A stretch of DNA of 41,102 nucleotides, taken from contig NZ_PDZH01000032.1 in NCBI RefSeq assembly GCF_002735695.1, forward strand, positions 1 through 41,102. Direction: 5' to 3'. The notes under the pieces are model-generated. The model was given only the letters and a program-made list of their open reading frames with translations, was not told where the DNA came from and searched no databases. Positions within the stretch are counted from its first letter, which is position 1. Each line of letters starts with the position of its first letter. Positions 7,201-18,500 of this stretch are shown in pieces. The position numbers were made by a program, and so were the translations under genes. Source of the stretch: Chitinimonas sp. BJB300. Its GTDB lineage: Bacteria > Pseudomonadota > Gammaproteobacteria > Burkholderiales > Chitinimonadaceae.

Positions 7201-9598
7201 TACCCATGGCCGGCTGGATGGCTTGGAGTGCATGGTAGGTCAAGCCGTGCAAATCATGCCGATGCGGTCGCGTTTGCAACGCGGCACCCCGTTTCATCAA
7301 TTGCTCGACTGGCTAGGCGACGAGTTGGAGGCGATGTCAGCCTACCAGACCTATCCACTGGCCCGCATCCTCGAGCCTGTACTGGCTGGCGGCGACGACC
7401 GCCCAGGTTCGCTAACTGTCACCTTCAATCTCGACCGTATTCGTCAGTCGTCCTTCGCTGGCATGCCGACCACGCTGCTCGACGCACCAGTCAAGGCGGT
7501 GAAGTTTGACCTCGCCATCAACCTGTTGCAATCCGACGCCGGCTGGCTGCTCGACCTCGACTACCAGCATCAACGCCACCAACGAGACGATATTGTGCAG
7601 CTTGGCAAATGGTGGATGGATTGGGCGGCACGTATTGCGGCTACACCTAGCGCCGTGTTGGACGAGCGCAGTGCGTTGCCGCCAGCCGAGCTTGCCAAGC
7701 TGCTACATGATTTCGATGGCCCAAAGCTGGATCTTGACGCTGTCCTGACGGTACCGGCGCAAGTCGCACGCATGGCGGCCAATTACCCCGACCGTATTGC
7801 GGCAACAGCCGATGGCAAGCGAATCGACTACCGCACGCTTGATCTTGCCGCCCGCGCTATAGCAGGGAATCTGATCAGCCTGGGCGCAGGCCCAGAAAAG
7901 ATTGTCGCGGTGATGCTGCCGCGCTCGCTGGAACTCGTTGTCACGGTGCTGGGCATTTTCTACGCCGGCGGGGCCTACATGCCACTCGACCCGAGCGAAC
8001 CCGCGTTGCGACGCGATGAAATCTTCGCCGAAACACAACCCATCGCGCTGGTCACAACCAGCGACATCATGGCCCGCATGGCAGTCGCTTGCCCGGTCCT
8101 GATCATCGAAACACCGGAAGTACTGGCTTCCCTACCCGAAGCGCAAACCGAACCCGTTGAGGTCAACTTTACGCAGCTTGCGTATGTGATCTACACCTCC
8201 GGTTCGACCAGCAAACCCAAAGGGGTGCAGTGCACCCATGGCAGTCTGGCCAATCTACTGGCCTGGACCCAGCAGCGCTTTCCGCTTGAAAAGGACGACG
8301 CGGTACTGCTGAAAGCGCCGTATACCTTCGATATTTCGCTATGGGAACTATGCTGGCCCCTGGCTGCCGGCGCCCGGCTGGTGGTAGTGGCGCCCGATGG
8401 ACATCGCGATCCGACCTACTTGGTTGGCTTGATCAATGTGGAGCGCGTCACTGTCGCCCAATTTGTACCAGCCATGCTAGAGGCTTTTATTGCCGAGCCG
8501 GAAGCTGCACAGTGCCATTCGCTGCGTTATGTGTTTGCCGGTGGCGAAGCGTTGCATACCAGCTTATGCGAGGCTTTCTTCCAGCGAGGCCTGTCAACTG
8601 AGCTGCACAACTTATATGGGCCGACCGAAACCTGCATCATGGTGACGCATTGCCAATGCCTGCCTGGCGATAACGGGCCGGTGCCCATTGGTTATCCCAT
8701 CGCTAACACCGTCCTCCGTATTGTCGATAGCCAATGCCGGCCTGTGGCGGTTGGTATGGAAGGCGAACTCCTTATCGGCGGCAGTGCGCTGGCGCGTGGT
8801 TACCTTAACCGACCGGAGCAGAACGCCCAGTCCTTTGTGGACGACCCATTTGCCAGTGGAGAACGCCTCTATCGTTCAGGCGATAGGGCACGCTGGCGGG
8901 CAGACGGTGCGGTGGAATATCTGGGCCGCATCGATGGCCAGGTGAAGCTGCGCGGTTTGCGGATTGAAGTAGGCGCAATCGAGCACGTACTTCGGCTACA
9001 CCCGGCAGTGCAGGAAGCCGTGGTGGACCTGCGCGGCGACAGCGTGGTCAGCCAGCAACTGATTGCATGGCTGGTGCCTCGGCCGGGTCACGCCGCATCC
9101 GACGCCATCCTGCGCGACTGGCTATTGGCACATTTGCCGGCCTATATGGTGCCTACCCAGTTTATGACGATCGCGACGCTGCCCATCAGCCGGCATGGCA
9201 AGGTTGATCGCAGCGCACTCATCGAGTCGGACTTCATCGCCGACACCATCGCAACACAACCACCCCGTACACCCATCGAAGCCGAACTGCTGGCCTACGT
9301 CCACGAGACCTTGAAAATCGCCATCAGCGGTGTCGACGAAAACTTCTTCTCCGCTGGGGGGCAATCGCTTGCCGCTGCGCAGTTGATTACCTGGGTGCAA
9401 CAGCACTGGTCGGTACGACTGGCGCTCAAAGCCTTCTTTGAGAACGCAACGCTGGCACAGCTCGGCGCGCTCATTGAGGCAGCAGAACACGATGACACCA
9501 ACTCGGCCGCCAATAGCGGCTTGAGATCGCGAAACCGTCAACGAGTGAAACGTGAGCAGCTGACGAACGACATGATGGTTGAAGGAGCTGCAAAATGA
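1214..9598 (+). CDS. Hybrid PKS-NRPS with fused aminotransferase (KS-AT-ACP-AMT-C-A-PCP)
   Basis: This 2794-residue protein is predicted to extend an acyl chain by malonate, transaminate the beta-keto group and couple the beta-amino acyl chain to an amino acid. The KS (about 28-440) has C188, H323 (HGTGT) and H361. The AT (about 745-1050) has S839 in GHSLGE and AAFHSPLM around H942, indicating malonyl-CoA. The ACP serine is S1147. The PLP aminotransferase (about 1286-1715), of the glutamate-semialdehyde aminotransferase type, has Lys1556 in TYGKTLGGG. The C domain (from about 1737) has HHALIDG at 1860-1866. The A domain (about 2177-2680) has TSGSTSKPKG and Lys2663, with pocket reading D-I-W-Q-F-G-L-I-M-K: no exact match known to me, loosely Gln-like. 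The PCP serine is S2718. A degenerate AT lies at residues 541-652. The order resembles MycA/ItuA, but with no acyl-AMP ligase/ACP starter at the front. GGCGGAG precedes ATG 1214 closely. The stop overlaps gene 2 as ATGA. Confidence 0.93.
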   Translation: MATKKRSLDALASSQTASISTPSDTTPTGRIALIGGACRFPGAENLQALSDLLFAGQEAIGAIPLLRPTIATADIERAGLIQAPELFDPQFFGIAQREANHMDPQQRLLMELVVEALESAGLPRLSLSGSKTGVYIGVSTFDYSRLQMTRRESADLYSGTGNAFSISANRISYFLNLAGPSMAVDTACSSSLTAVHIAVRALRSGEIDLAIVGGVNLLLSPELMQVFAGAKMLSPDGRCKTFDAKADGYVRGEGCGVVILRRAEDATTAGDRQLALIAGSAVNQDGRTNGLTAPSGPAQASVIRAALADAGLLPGDIDAIELHGTGTPLGDPIEAQALGEVFATHRQHPLRVGSIKTNIGHLEAAAGIAGLIKAAIALNAGQLPPSLNFQHANPEIDLDQLRLEVAISTQPLTTVARPARIGVSSFGFGGTNAHVILESAPRVSRPHAPQVAEQFWLLPLSAASATALTAQAAQMLTHLQTVDPAALPDVIYTASLRRDHMDHRLAAFGTLPTLIDALASAKAGIDHPALLRGTRPATGPRRLAMVCEMADAEMQVRQWGIDVAAVLGSDDAISEQLNGRWDLLLPSDAVIAALPERIRCVVSATATPEQSLQAMGAALYVLGHTLDWRAVALSGYVVELPLYPWQRRRCWFTQDEPAPATRPRHVLVLSADDRETLHNQASQLRKQLEQPTAPPVADLCRHAPSRALRGKICVAVPASTRDELRLGLLPTQLDAAIAANRPGRGVVFLITGQGNTAPGAGAELYRDHPGFRQAIDRCAALLEGLVDIPLTTLLFDAALSGPLMQQTRYAQPAQFALAWSLAQLWAEWGVQPTALIGHSLGEYVAAVLAGMASLEQVLPMVARRGALMQETAKHARMLVVKVPAETVTPLVTAMSTQIALAADNGPSHCVLAGDAAAIDAIAAQLASQGIRSRRLEVTAAFHSPLMEPILDRLFTLADAIDWQAPKLPLVSNLTGRLFDNAPNGRYWVNHARHTVLYRQGIATLLANGHRLFVELGPQAALVNLGPNQPGGSDATWLSTLDGPGRDWISVLDSLASLYQLGIDIDWTAFDQPYSSSTSISGTAPASAPRQEAAMPHCTTMPAPSADMLETQIKTIRADVVNQIARALGESASNLPTERPFIEMGADSVMMAEAMRSIQASYGVKISARQLLNDLNTIDALSLHLAQHAIAAAEPASTAPPQQTALSAASTALPGNTPMALADLFQKQLQLVQQVINSQLAALGTTQTDKPAVPAHASRVTLPLVTTVAASPPRAAASAKQQAHLAAFTESYVARTSTSKRLADERRLRLADVRASAGFRPSLKEIIYPISGERAAGANLWDVDGNQYVDLSMDFGVNLFGHGAPFLTDAIKRQADLGLALGTRSPLAADVAQMLCEMTGMDRVLFCQSGSESVMTALRLARLVRERAKVAVFRKSYHGHFDGVLGDRALVGEWAEPVTPGILPNFVSDLLVLDYDSDAALNAIEAHADTLAAVLVEPVQSRALDVQPREFLLRLRELTARHGILLIFDEMITGFRSAPGGAQQVFGVEADLVTYGKTLGGGVPMAALAARGRLLDGIDGGVWRFGDNSAPDASTTFFAGTFNNHPLGFALSHAVLSELKLRGPAFQDNLNARTENLTDRLNARFAAEAVPLSMIRFGSVFRFKHAGNLDLFYYHLLHRGLFVWEGRNCFLCDAHGDTEIDAIVEGVMDSVAALRDGDYLPAKTSTIPKPAFDTSSNMLPLSDTQRQICLAALLNPAAADAYCETVAFELNGVIHAATIERALVQLTLRHEALRTTIDAETGMQTVLSTLKTPLRYAEMAEVEPWLQHFVAEPFELTGTGPLQAGLLKLAEDRHVLALRAHHALIDGWSLALIVDELGTLCDSTISAALPAAQPFRHQLERLRNAQDATAETFWRERTADAPAPLLFTPPPANTGITRQVGRWEGERVRLSVPPELAIALTGLAVQQKTTLFTAALGLTLSFFHSLCDRDDVLIGIPTHGRLDGLECMVGQAVQIMPMRSRLQRGTPFHQLLDWLGDELEAMSAYQTYPLARILEPVLAGGDDRPGSLTVTFNLDRIRQSSFAGMPTTLLDAPVKAVKFDLAINLLQSDAGWLLDLDYQHQRHQRDDIVQLGKWWMDWAARIAATPSAVLDERSALPPAELAKLLHDFDGPKLDLDAVLTVPAQVARMAANYPDRIAATADGKRIDYRTLDLAARAIAGNLISLGAGPEKIVAVMLPRSLELVVTVLGIFYAGGAYMPLDPSEPALRRDEIFAETQPIALVTTSDIMARMAVACPVLIIETPEVLASLPEAQTEPVEVNFTQLAYVIYTSGSTSKPKGVQCTHGSLANLLAWTQQRFPLEKDDAVLLKAPYTFDISLWELCWPLAAGARLVVVAPDGHRDPTYLVGLINVERVTVAQFVPAMLEAFIAEPEAAQCHSLRYVFAGGEALHTSLCEAFFQRGLSTELHNLYGPTETCIMVTHCQCLPGDNGPVPIGYPIANTVLRIVDSQCRPVAVGMEGELLIGGSALARGYLNRPEQNAQSFVDDPFASGERLYRSGDRARWRADGAVEYLGRIDGQVKLRGLRIEVGAIEHVLRLHPAVQEAVVDLRGDSVVSQQLIAWLVPRPGHAASDAILRDWLLAHLPAYMVPTQFMTIATLPISRHGKVDRSALIESDFIADTIATQPPRTPIEAELLAYVHETLKIAISGVDENFFSAGGQSLAAAQLITWVQQHWSVRLALKAFFENATLAQLGALIEAAEHDDTNSAANSGLRSRNRQRVKREQLTNDMMVEGAAK
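2834..3169 (+). pseudogene. Vestigial acyltransferase segment inside gene 1
   Basis: Residues 541-652 of gene 1 sit between the KS and the functional AT. They end in a typical post-AT linker: ALYVLGHTLDW, then LPLYPWQRRRCWF (YPWQRRR from residue 643), which normally follows a complete AT. Before it, RQWGIDVAAVLGSDDA resembles the stretch leading into the AT active site, but the GHSxG motif is replaced by G568-S-D-D. The GQGSQ and AFHS motifs are absent. The sequence stays in frame. I read this as the shrunken remains of a first AT, with a second, complete AT inserted after it. Confidence 0.6.
9581..9587 (+). promoter_or_regulatory. Ribosome binding site of gene 2
   Basis: GAAGGAG lies 7 bp before the ATG at 9595 and inside the last codons of gene 1. 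It supports the ATGA-overlap start of gene 2. Confidence 0.7.
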
Positions 9599-12500
9599 GC
9601 ACGCAAGAACTGGGTATCGTTGCAAGCGCCGTCGACGCTGCAAACAGTGAGGTCTTTCTATGCAACACGTCTGCGGCGCAGCAAAGGCTCTGGCTGGTTT
9701 GTGAACTGGAACCAGATAACACCAATTACACCATCGCCGGCACCCTGCACCTCACCGGGCAGCTACAGCCCGACCTATTGCAGTTGGCACTCAATGACTG
9801 CTTGGCCCGACACGAAAGCCTGCGCACCGGTTTTGTTGAGATGGACGGCAACCCGATGCAGGCAATTGAACCGAGCGTAACGCTGGTGCTGGATGTCATC
9901 GACTTGGGCGACATGCCAACCGTAGATAAGCTGGCACATGCCCATCAAGCCGCCGAAGCGTTGGCGCATCAACCGTTCAACCTGTCCCAACCGCCACTCC
10001 TGCGAGTAGCGTTGTTCAAACTGGGTCAGGACAACTGGCTGCTGGCGCTGGCGATTCATCACATCATCTGCGACGGCCCCTCATTGGGCCTGCTGATGAC
10101 CGACCTGGCGCAGGCCTACAGCCATCGCATCGACCCTCGCCAACCTAGGCTGGATGACCTGGAGTTACAGTTTGCCGACTTTGCCGAGTGGCAGTTGGAA
10201 CAACTTGCTAAACCCGAAACAGAAACCTTGCTGGCCGCTTGGGAAACTCAACTGGTCGGCGTGCCCGACCTCGACTTGCCAACCGACTACCAACGCCCTT
10301 CCCTACGCGCAGCCAAGGGAGCCCGTCACTACTTTGACTTGCCGCCAACTACGCATCGCGCGGCAGGGGAAGTAGGACGTGAATTGGGTGCGACACCGTT
10401 TACAGTGTTATTGGCAGCCTGGGGCATGACACTGGCCAGTTGGTCGGCGCAGGATGACTTTGCTATTGGCACCCCGGTCAGCGCCCGCAACGACCCCGCC
10501 CTGGCAGGCATCGTCGGTTTGTTCGCCGAAACGGCGGCACTGCGTTTCCGCGTAGTGGGCAACCCCACCGTGGGTGACACACTGCAAGCGGTGCGCGATG
10601 TCTGGCGTGATTCATTGGCCTATGCCGGCGCACCGTTCGACCGCTTGGTCCAACGCTTAAAACGGCCGCACGACCGTAGCCGTACGCCGCTGATTCAGAC
10701 CCTGTTCTCGCTAAACACTGCTGAGACCGCCATCGATATGGCCGGCCTGACTGTTCTGCCCTCACCGCTGCGCAGTGGTGAAGCCAAGGCCGACCTGGTG
10801 TTGGAAGTGACTGACAGCGCGCAGGGTTATACCGCCACCCTCGACTATGACAGCGCGTTGTTCCACCCCGACACCATCGCCTGGGTTGCCGAGCGCTTTG
10901 GTGAGATGTTGACTGCCGCGACAGGCGAACAAACGCAATCGCTACGGGCCTTGTTTGCTGGCAGGTCACCCCTACACGCCCAGGCGCAGGCGCGTCTAGC
11001 AAACGACATCGAAAAGTCACGTTTGTTATCTGACCTTAACAATACCCGACAAGACCTGCCGGTAGAACAATTGCTGCATCGCCTGCTGGAAATACAGGTA
11101 GCAAGCACTCCCCATGCACCGGCGTTCCAATACAAAAGTGAAACACTCACTTTCGACGCGCTCAACAGTCGCGCCAACCAACTCGCGCATTATCTCCGCA
11201 GCCTTGGCGTACAGCCTGATCAACGGGTGGCGTTATGTTGTGAGCGTGGTATTTCACAGGTAGTTGGTCTATGGGCCATCCTCAAGGCGGGTGGCGCTTA
11301 TGTGCCGCTGGACCCAACTTACCCGGCCGAGCGGCTGACTTACATGCTTAGCGACAGCGCCGCCGTCGCACTATTAACCGAAGCCACTATCCTGCCCCGA
11401 TTCAATCTGGGCACGCTACCATCGCTGTGTTTGGATGCACCGGCGTCAACTGCTTTATTGGCGACGCAGTCGGACCACAACCTCGACCCGGCTGATGTGG
11501 GCTTACATGCGAGCCATCTAGCCTATGTTATCTACACCTCCGGCTCAACCGGCCAGCCCAAGGGAGTGATGGTCGAGCATCGTTCGGTCACGAACTTGTG
11601 GGTAGGGCTAAAGCCGCTTCTGGCTGGCTTGCCGCCGCAGGCGAAAGTCGGGCTGAACGCATCGATTTCATTCGACGCATCCCTGCAATCCTTGCTGCAA
11701 CTGCTGTCAGGCCACTGCCTGGTGCAGATACCACAAGCGCTACGTGCAGATGGTGCCGCGCTGTTGGATTTTCTTACCACGCATCAAATCCATGCATTCG
11801 ACTGTACCCCAGGGGTCATGGATTTGCTTCTAGCCGCCGGCTTTGCATCCACATCGCCTTATCGGCCTGAGTGTGTGCTAGTGGGGGGCGAGTCCATCTC
11901 GCCGTATAGCTGGCGTACGCTACGTAATGTGGTAGGCACCCGTATCCATAATGTTTACGGCCCCACTGAATGCACAGTAGATGCCACCAGTTGTACGTTG
12001 CACGAAGCAGGGGATACGCCGGTAATTGGCCGCCCACTTGCCAATACACAGATTTATATCCTCGACGCCCAGTCACAGTTGTTGTCGCCGGGTGAGGTTG
12101 GTGAAATCCATATTGGCGGCGCAGGTGTCGCTCGCGGGTATTTGAACCGCCCAGAACTGACAGCAGCGAAATTTATTGTTGACCCGTTCGCAACCAACGC
12201 TACAGCGCGGCTGTACCGTAGTGGTGACTTGGGTCGTTGGTTGCCCGATGGCTCGCTCGAATATCTCGGCCGCAGTGATAAGCAGGTCAAGTTACGTGGA
12301 CAGCGAATCGAATTGGGCGAGATCGAACGCAATCTATGCCGTTGCACAGGTGTCCGCGATGCGGTCGTCCTAGCACGTGAGGACATCGCTGGCGACAAAC
12401 GTCTGGTGGCCTATTTGCTGGCTAAGTCCGGCACAACGTTGTCAGCAACGGTATTGCGTAACGAGTTGACGACAATGCTGACTGACACCATGGTGCCCAG

Positions 12501-15500
12501 TGCTTTTGTCTGTCTTGATGCCTTTCCGATGACGTCAAATGGCAAGCTGGATTGGCGCGCATTGCCGCCGCCCAACCTAGACGCATTCGCGATGCACACC
12601 TTTGAAGCGCCGCAGAATGAAGTCGAGCAACGCATTGCTGAACTCTGGCAAACCTTGCTAGGCGTACCGCAGGTAGGCCGTCAGGATGACTTCTTTGCCT
12701 TAGGCGGCCACTCGCTGCTGGCAACCCGGGTTGCCTCGCGGCTGGGCAAGCATTTTGGTATTCGCCTGCCAATGTCCACCTTGTTTGACCACCCGGTACT
12801 GGCGGCATTGGGAGCGCACATCGATACCGTTGTGGCTGCAGCGAATATACCTCCCCGCGTTGCCAAAGCTACCGCACCCATTGCAGCGCAGACATTGCCT
12901 GCTTTCACTGCCACCTCACCCATACCCCTATCAGCCTCACAGCTCGGGTTGTGGTTTATCCAGCAACTCGACCCAAGCAGCACGGCATATGTGTTGTCGG
13001 GGGCGCTCCGTATCCGGGGGCCGCTCAAGCGCAGCGTGCTATCGAACACGTTGGACTTATTGCAACGACGGCACCAAGTGTTGCGAACAGCATTTTATGA
13101 GATCGAAGGCATCGCACAGCAACGTGTCATTGAACCGATAGGCATCCCTCTGCCTGTTGTGGACCTTCGGCAGGTTGATACCGCACGGCAGGAGGCCGAG
13201 CTGCGCAGCTGTATCGATAGCGAAGCATGCCAGCCATTCGACCTCACGCAAGCACCGCTATTACGTGCCAAGCTGCTTGTGTTGGGGTCCGATCACCATG
13301 TACTCAGTCTTACGCTGCACCACATCATCGCGGATGGCTGGTCGTTCGGCATTCTTTGGCGCGAGCTGGTGCATATCTACACGGCATTGCGCACAAACAG
13401 CGCACCGGAATTTGAGCCTGCCTTGCAGTATGCGGCATTTGCTCACGCCGAAACCGTACAGCGCGACGAAGGTGCCAACACAGCCGACCAAACCTATTGG
13501 GTAGGTGCACTGGCCGACTTGCCTGTGCTGGCATTGCCTACCGATTACCCACGTCCATCGCAGTCAGCTAACCCTGCCGGCCATCTTCGCTTTGATATCC
13601 CAGCCTCTCTATGTGCACAGATAGACCAACTGGCGCGCAGCGTGGGCGCCAGCCGCTTCATGGTCATGATGGCAGCCTTCCAAGTGCTGCTAGCGCGTTG
13701 GAGCAATCAGCGTGATTTTGCGGTGGGTGTACCGGTATCAGGCCGTGATGTACTTGAAACACATGATGTCGTTGGCTGTTTTGTCAATACGGTGGTTATC
13801 CGGGCCGAACTCGACGGTGAACCGGATTTCCGTACCCTGCTTGAGCGGGTCAAAGCGCGTTGCCTGAATGCCTTTGCCCATCAGACGATGCCTTTCAAGC
13901 GGCTGGTGGACACGCTTCGGCCAGCCCATGACTTGAGTCGGCATCCGCTGTTCCAAGTGCTGTTCAACTACCAGCACACCGATTTCCACCAGCACAACTG
14001 GGATGGCCTCCAAGTCGAAACGCTGGTAGTGGAAAGCAACACGGCGCAGTTCGATCTCGGCCTTTACGCCGAAGAAAATCCAGACGGTCTTAGCGCCCAG
14101 CTGGTCTACCGTAGCGACCTTTTCAAGGCCGGGACAGCGGAGCGCATGGCGGCAGCTTTCCTGCGGCTACTTGGAGACGCCGGAACACCGGAATGCTCAC
14201 TCTTTCGTACCTCCTTGCTGCGTGACTTGGACAGGGAAATGCTGGCAGCCTGGAACAACACCACCGTTGATTTTGGGCCAGCAACGACCATTGATGCACT
14301 GATTGCCGCCCAAGTAGCGCGTACACCACTCCATTGCGCCGTGGAAGCCGAAGATGGTCGGCTTACCTTTACCGAACTTCTGGCGCGCGCCGATGCGCTG
14401 GCAGCCCAGTTGATGCAACACGGCGCGGGCCCTGGCCGTATTGTGGCGGTGCACCTGCAACGCGGTGTGGACTTGCCGGTGGCCTTGGTGGCCGTACTGC
14501 GTTCAGGCGCAGCCTATCTGCCGCTTGATCCAGACCTGCCTAACGAACGGCTCGCTTTTATGGTCGAGGATGCTGCACCGGTCGCCATCATCGCGCATGC
14601 CGACACCACCAGCTGGCTGACGACAACCTTGCCGGTACTCACACCTGTTGTTGCCATCAGCCCATTGACAGCGCCAATGCCAGTGCGCAATCCCCAGAAT
14701 GTCGCCTACGTCATCTACACCTCCGGTTCTACCGGTAGGCCCAAGGGTGTAATGGTGCCGCATGCAGGGGCTGTCAACCGTCTGCTTTGGATGCAATCCG
14801 CCTTTCCGCAAGATAGCCACAGCAAAATATTGCAAAAAACCAGCGCAAGTTTCGACGTTTCAGTCTGGGAATTCTTCTGGCCGCTGATCAGTGGCGCAAC
14901 CCTGGTCATGGCCCGTCCTGGCGGCCAACGTGACCCCGACTATCTTTGCGAACTGATAGAGCGTGCCGGCATCACCACCCTGCACTTCGTACCATCGATG
15001 CTGGACATGTTCCTTGCAGATGCCAAGCCCTCCCGCTGCGCCTCGCTGCGGCATGTCTTCACCAGTGGCGAAGCGCTGTCGCCTGAACTACGCGATCGCT
15101 TCTTCGATCGTGGCTTCAATGCCCAGTTGGTCAACCTCTATGGCCCAACCGAAGCCTCGGTGGAAGTCACCTGTTCGTATTGCAACCTGATAGAACGTGG
15201 TCAGCCACAACCGATCGGCCATCCCATCGCCAACTGCCGCATCCATGTCGTTGACGAGTTGGGTCAGGAAGTCCCCATCGGCGTACCAGGCGAAATTTGC
15301 ATTGCCGGCGTGCAGGTTGCACAAGGCTATCTGAACCGCCCTGAACTCAGCGCCGAGCGCTTTGTGGCCGACACCTTCAACCCACAAGCGGGCGCACTGC
15401 TTTATCGCACCGGTGATACCGGTCGATGGCGAGACGATGGCGAGATCGAATACATCGGCCGCCGTGATAATCAGATCAAACTACGCGGCCACCGGATTGA

Positions 15501-18500
15501 GCTCGGTGAAATCGAATCTGCCCTGCGCCAACACCCTCAAATACGAGAAGCCGTTGTTCTGGTTCAAGGGGCGCAGGCGGAAACACGACGCTTGGTGGCG
15601 TTTTTACTGATCGAAACCGATGCGACGGTGGATATCGCCGAGCTACGCCGGCAACTGGCAACATGCCTGCCGGAAGCCATGGTGCCCTCGGTGTTCCAAC
15701 CTTGCGCTCATTTCCCACTTACCAGCAGTGGTAAGACCGATCGACGTGCGCTACTGGGCCATTTACCACAGAACGCCGGCCAGGCAAGCAGTGCATCTTC
15801 AAATGATGTCGAGCGGCAAATCGCCGCCATATGGTGTGAAGTACTCGAAATACCCTCAATCGATACACACAGCAACTTCTTCGAAGTCGGTGGCAACTCG
15901 CTATTGTTGATGCGTGTGCAAGCACGCATCAAGCAGCTGTTCGACCCAGCACCACGGCTGATCGATCTGTTCCGATTCCCCACCGTGGCGACATTGGCAA
16001 CACACATCGAACAAGCCAATACATCGCAATCCAACCAGGCCAGTGCTGCTGCACACCAGGAAGACAGCGAGAAAGACACGGCCATCGCCATCATCGGCAT
16101 GTCTGGCCGCTTCCCAGGCGCGGCCGATGTGGAAACACTCTGGCGTAACCTGCTCGCCAGCCAAACCGGCATCAGTGAAATCAGCCGCGAGACATCGCTG
16201 GAAGATGGCGCGGACCCTGCCCTGCTAGACCACACAGGCTATGTGCCTTATGCCGGCACGCTTGAGGGGATCGACCAGTTTGACGAACGCCTCTTCAATT
16301 ACAGCCCCGCCGATGCCGCCCTCATCGACCCGCAAGGCCGGCTGTTCCTGGAATGCGCGTGGGAAGCGTTGGAAACGGCAGGTATCGACCCTGCCCGTAC
16401 TTCAGGTCCAATCGGCGTCTACGCAGGCGGCTCCATCAGCTCCTATGTATTGTCGGCCCTGCGTGGCCCAGCGGTGGCGGATACCGAGCTATTCCGTGTC
16501 CTATTTGCCAACGATAAGGACTACCTCGCCAGCCGCGTCGCCTACAAACTTGGCCTACATGGCCCCGCAGTCGGCGTCCAAACCGCTTGTTCTACCTCCA
16601 TGGTGGCGGTCGCCCTAGCGGTACGCGCCTTGCAAAGCAATGAATGCGACGTGGTACTGGCAGGCGGGTCATCCATATCGATACCGCACAACGTGGGATA
16701 TTTGTATGAGGAAGGCTCGATCATGTCGCCTGACGGCCATTGCCGCGCTTTTAGTCACGATGCAGCGGGGACAGTGCCCGGTAACGGCGTCGGCGTGGTG
16801 GTGCTCAAGCGCTTGTCGCAGGCCCTCGCCGATGGCGACCCGATTCGCGCCGTCATCCGCGGCATGGCCATCAACAACGATGGGGCCGACAAGGTAGGGT
16901 TCTCTGCGCCCTCAATTGGCGGCCAGGAAGCCGTATTACAAACCGCGCTGCGCAAAGCGGGCATAACTGCGACCGATATCGGCTACGTCGAAACCCATGG
17001 CACCGGCACGCGGCTTGGTGACGAGGTGGAACTGACCGCGCTGACAGGTGCTTTCAGTACAGCAGACGAGGGTCAACGCTGCCTGATCGGCTCGCTCAAA
17101 TCCAGTATTGGCCACCTTGATGCAGCGGCAGGCATTGCAGGGTTGATCAAGACAGCGCTGATCGTCGAACGCGGTCTGATTCCCGCCAGCCTGAACGTGG
17201 CACAACCCAATGCCTTGTTATGCCAGGAACCCAAACGCTTTCAGGTTGTCACCGAAACCACCGCCTGGCCTGACAATGGCCAACCACGCCGGGCAGGGGT
17301 CAGTGCCTTTGGCATTGGCGGCACCAATGCGCACTGTATTGTCGAGCAACCACCCACCCTGAACGAAGCAACCGCAGAGAAACGCCCGCAGCTATTGCTA
17401 CTATCGGCCAACGATGCCGCAGCGCTGGAACGCTACCGACACAAGCTTGCCGATGCACTATCCAGCGACGATGTGGACTTGGCCGCCATCGCCTGGACCT
17501 TGCAAAGTGGACGCCGCGAGTTGTCCTGGCGGCTTGCTATCGTGGCGAAAGAACCCGCCGAGGCCAAGCACGTATTACTGGCAGCCCCCCTGCCCTCGTT
17601 GGCAACCTCAAGCCGCCGCCCCCGGCTGTATTTTGCTTTCCCCGGTCAGGGCAGCCAGCGTGCCGGTATGGGCAGTGCGCTCTATGCCAATGAACCCATT
17701 TTCCGCCAGGTGGTGGATACATGCCTCGCTGCACTGCCAGCCGAGTTGGCGAACTATGTGCGGACGAGCACCTTCGCCAAGCCAGGCGATGCCGACCAAG
17801 AAGCACTACTGGCGCGCACCGATATCGCCCAGCCCGCGCTATTCATCCTTGAATATGCACTGGCCCAGTTATTGACCAGTTGGGATATCCACCCCACCGG
17901 CCTGGTTGGCCACAGCCTGGGCGAAATCACGGCGGCAGCGGTCGCCGGCATGTTATCGCCAGCCGAGGCGTTACGCCTTGTAGTGCTGCGTGGCAGGCTG
18001 ATGCACGAGAGCGCCAAGGGTGCGATGCTACAGGTCGAAACAGCTGCCGCTACGCTGGCTGCACTGCTGCCAGAGACCCTCGCCATTGCGGCGCTCAACG
18101 CCCCGGAGCTGACCGTGGTAACAGGCACTGTGGCGGAAGTGGAGCAATTCACCATCACGCTGGACCAGCACGGCATCGTCTGGCAACGCCTGCGTAGCAA
18201 CTATGCGTTCCACTCACCATTGATGGAACCGGCCGCTGCGCAACTGCGTCCCCTGTTGGCCACCTTATCGCTGCAAACGCCCAAGCTGCCGATCTTATCC
18301 AACCTGAGTGGCGACTGGATGAGCGAGTCCGAAGCGCTCGACGCCGGGCGTTGGGCCCGTCAACTCTGTGCACCCGTGCAGTTTGCGCCAGCCATTGCAC
18401 AACTCGACCAAGCCGATACCTTAGTGCTGGAAGTCGGGCCGGGCACCACCCTGGCGGGGTTTGCCCGCTTTGCCGGTATACCAGCCTTGTCCATGCTGGG

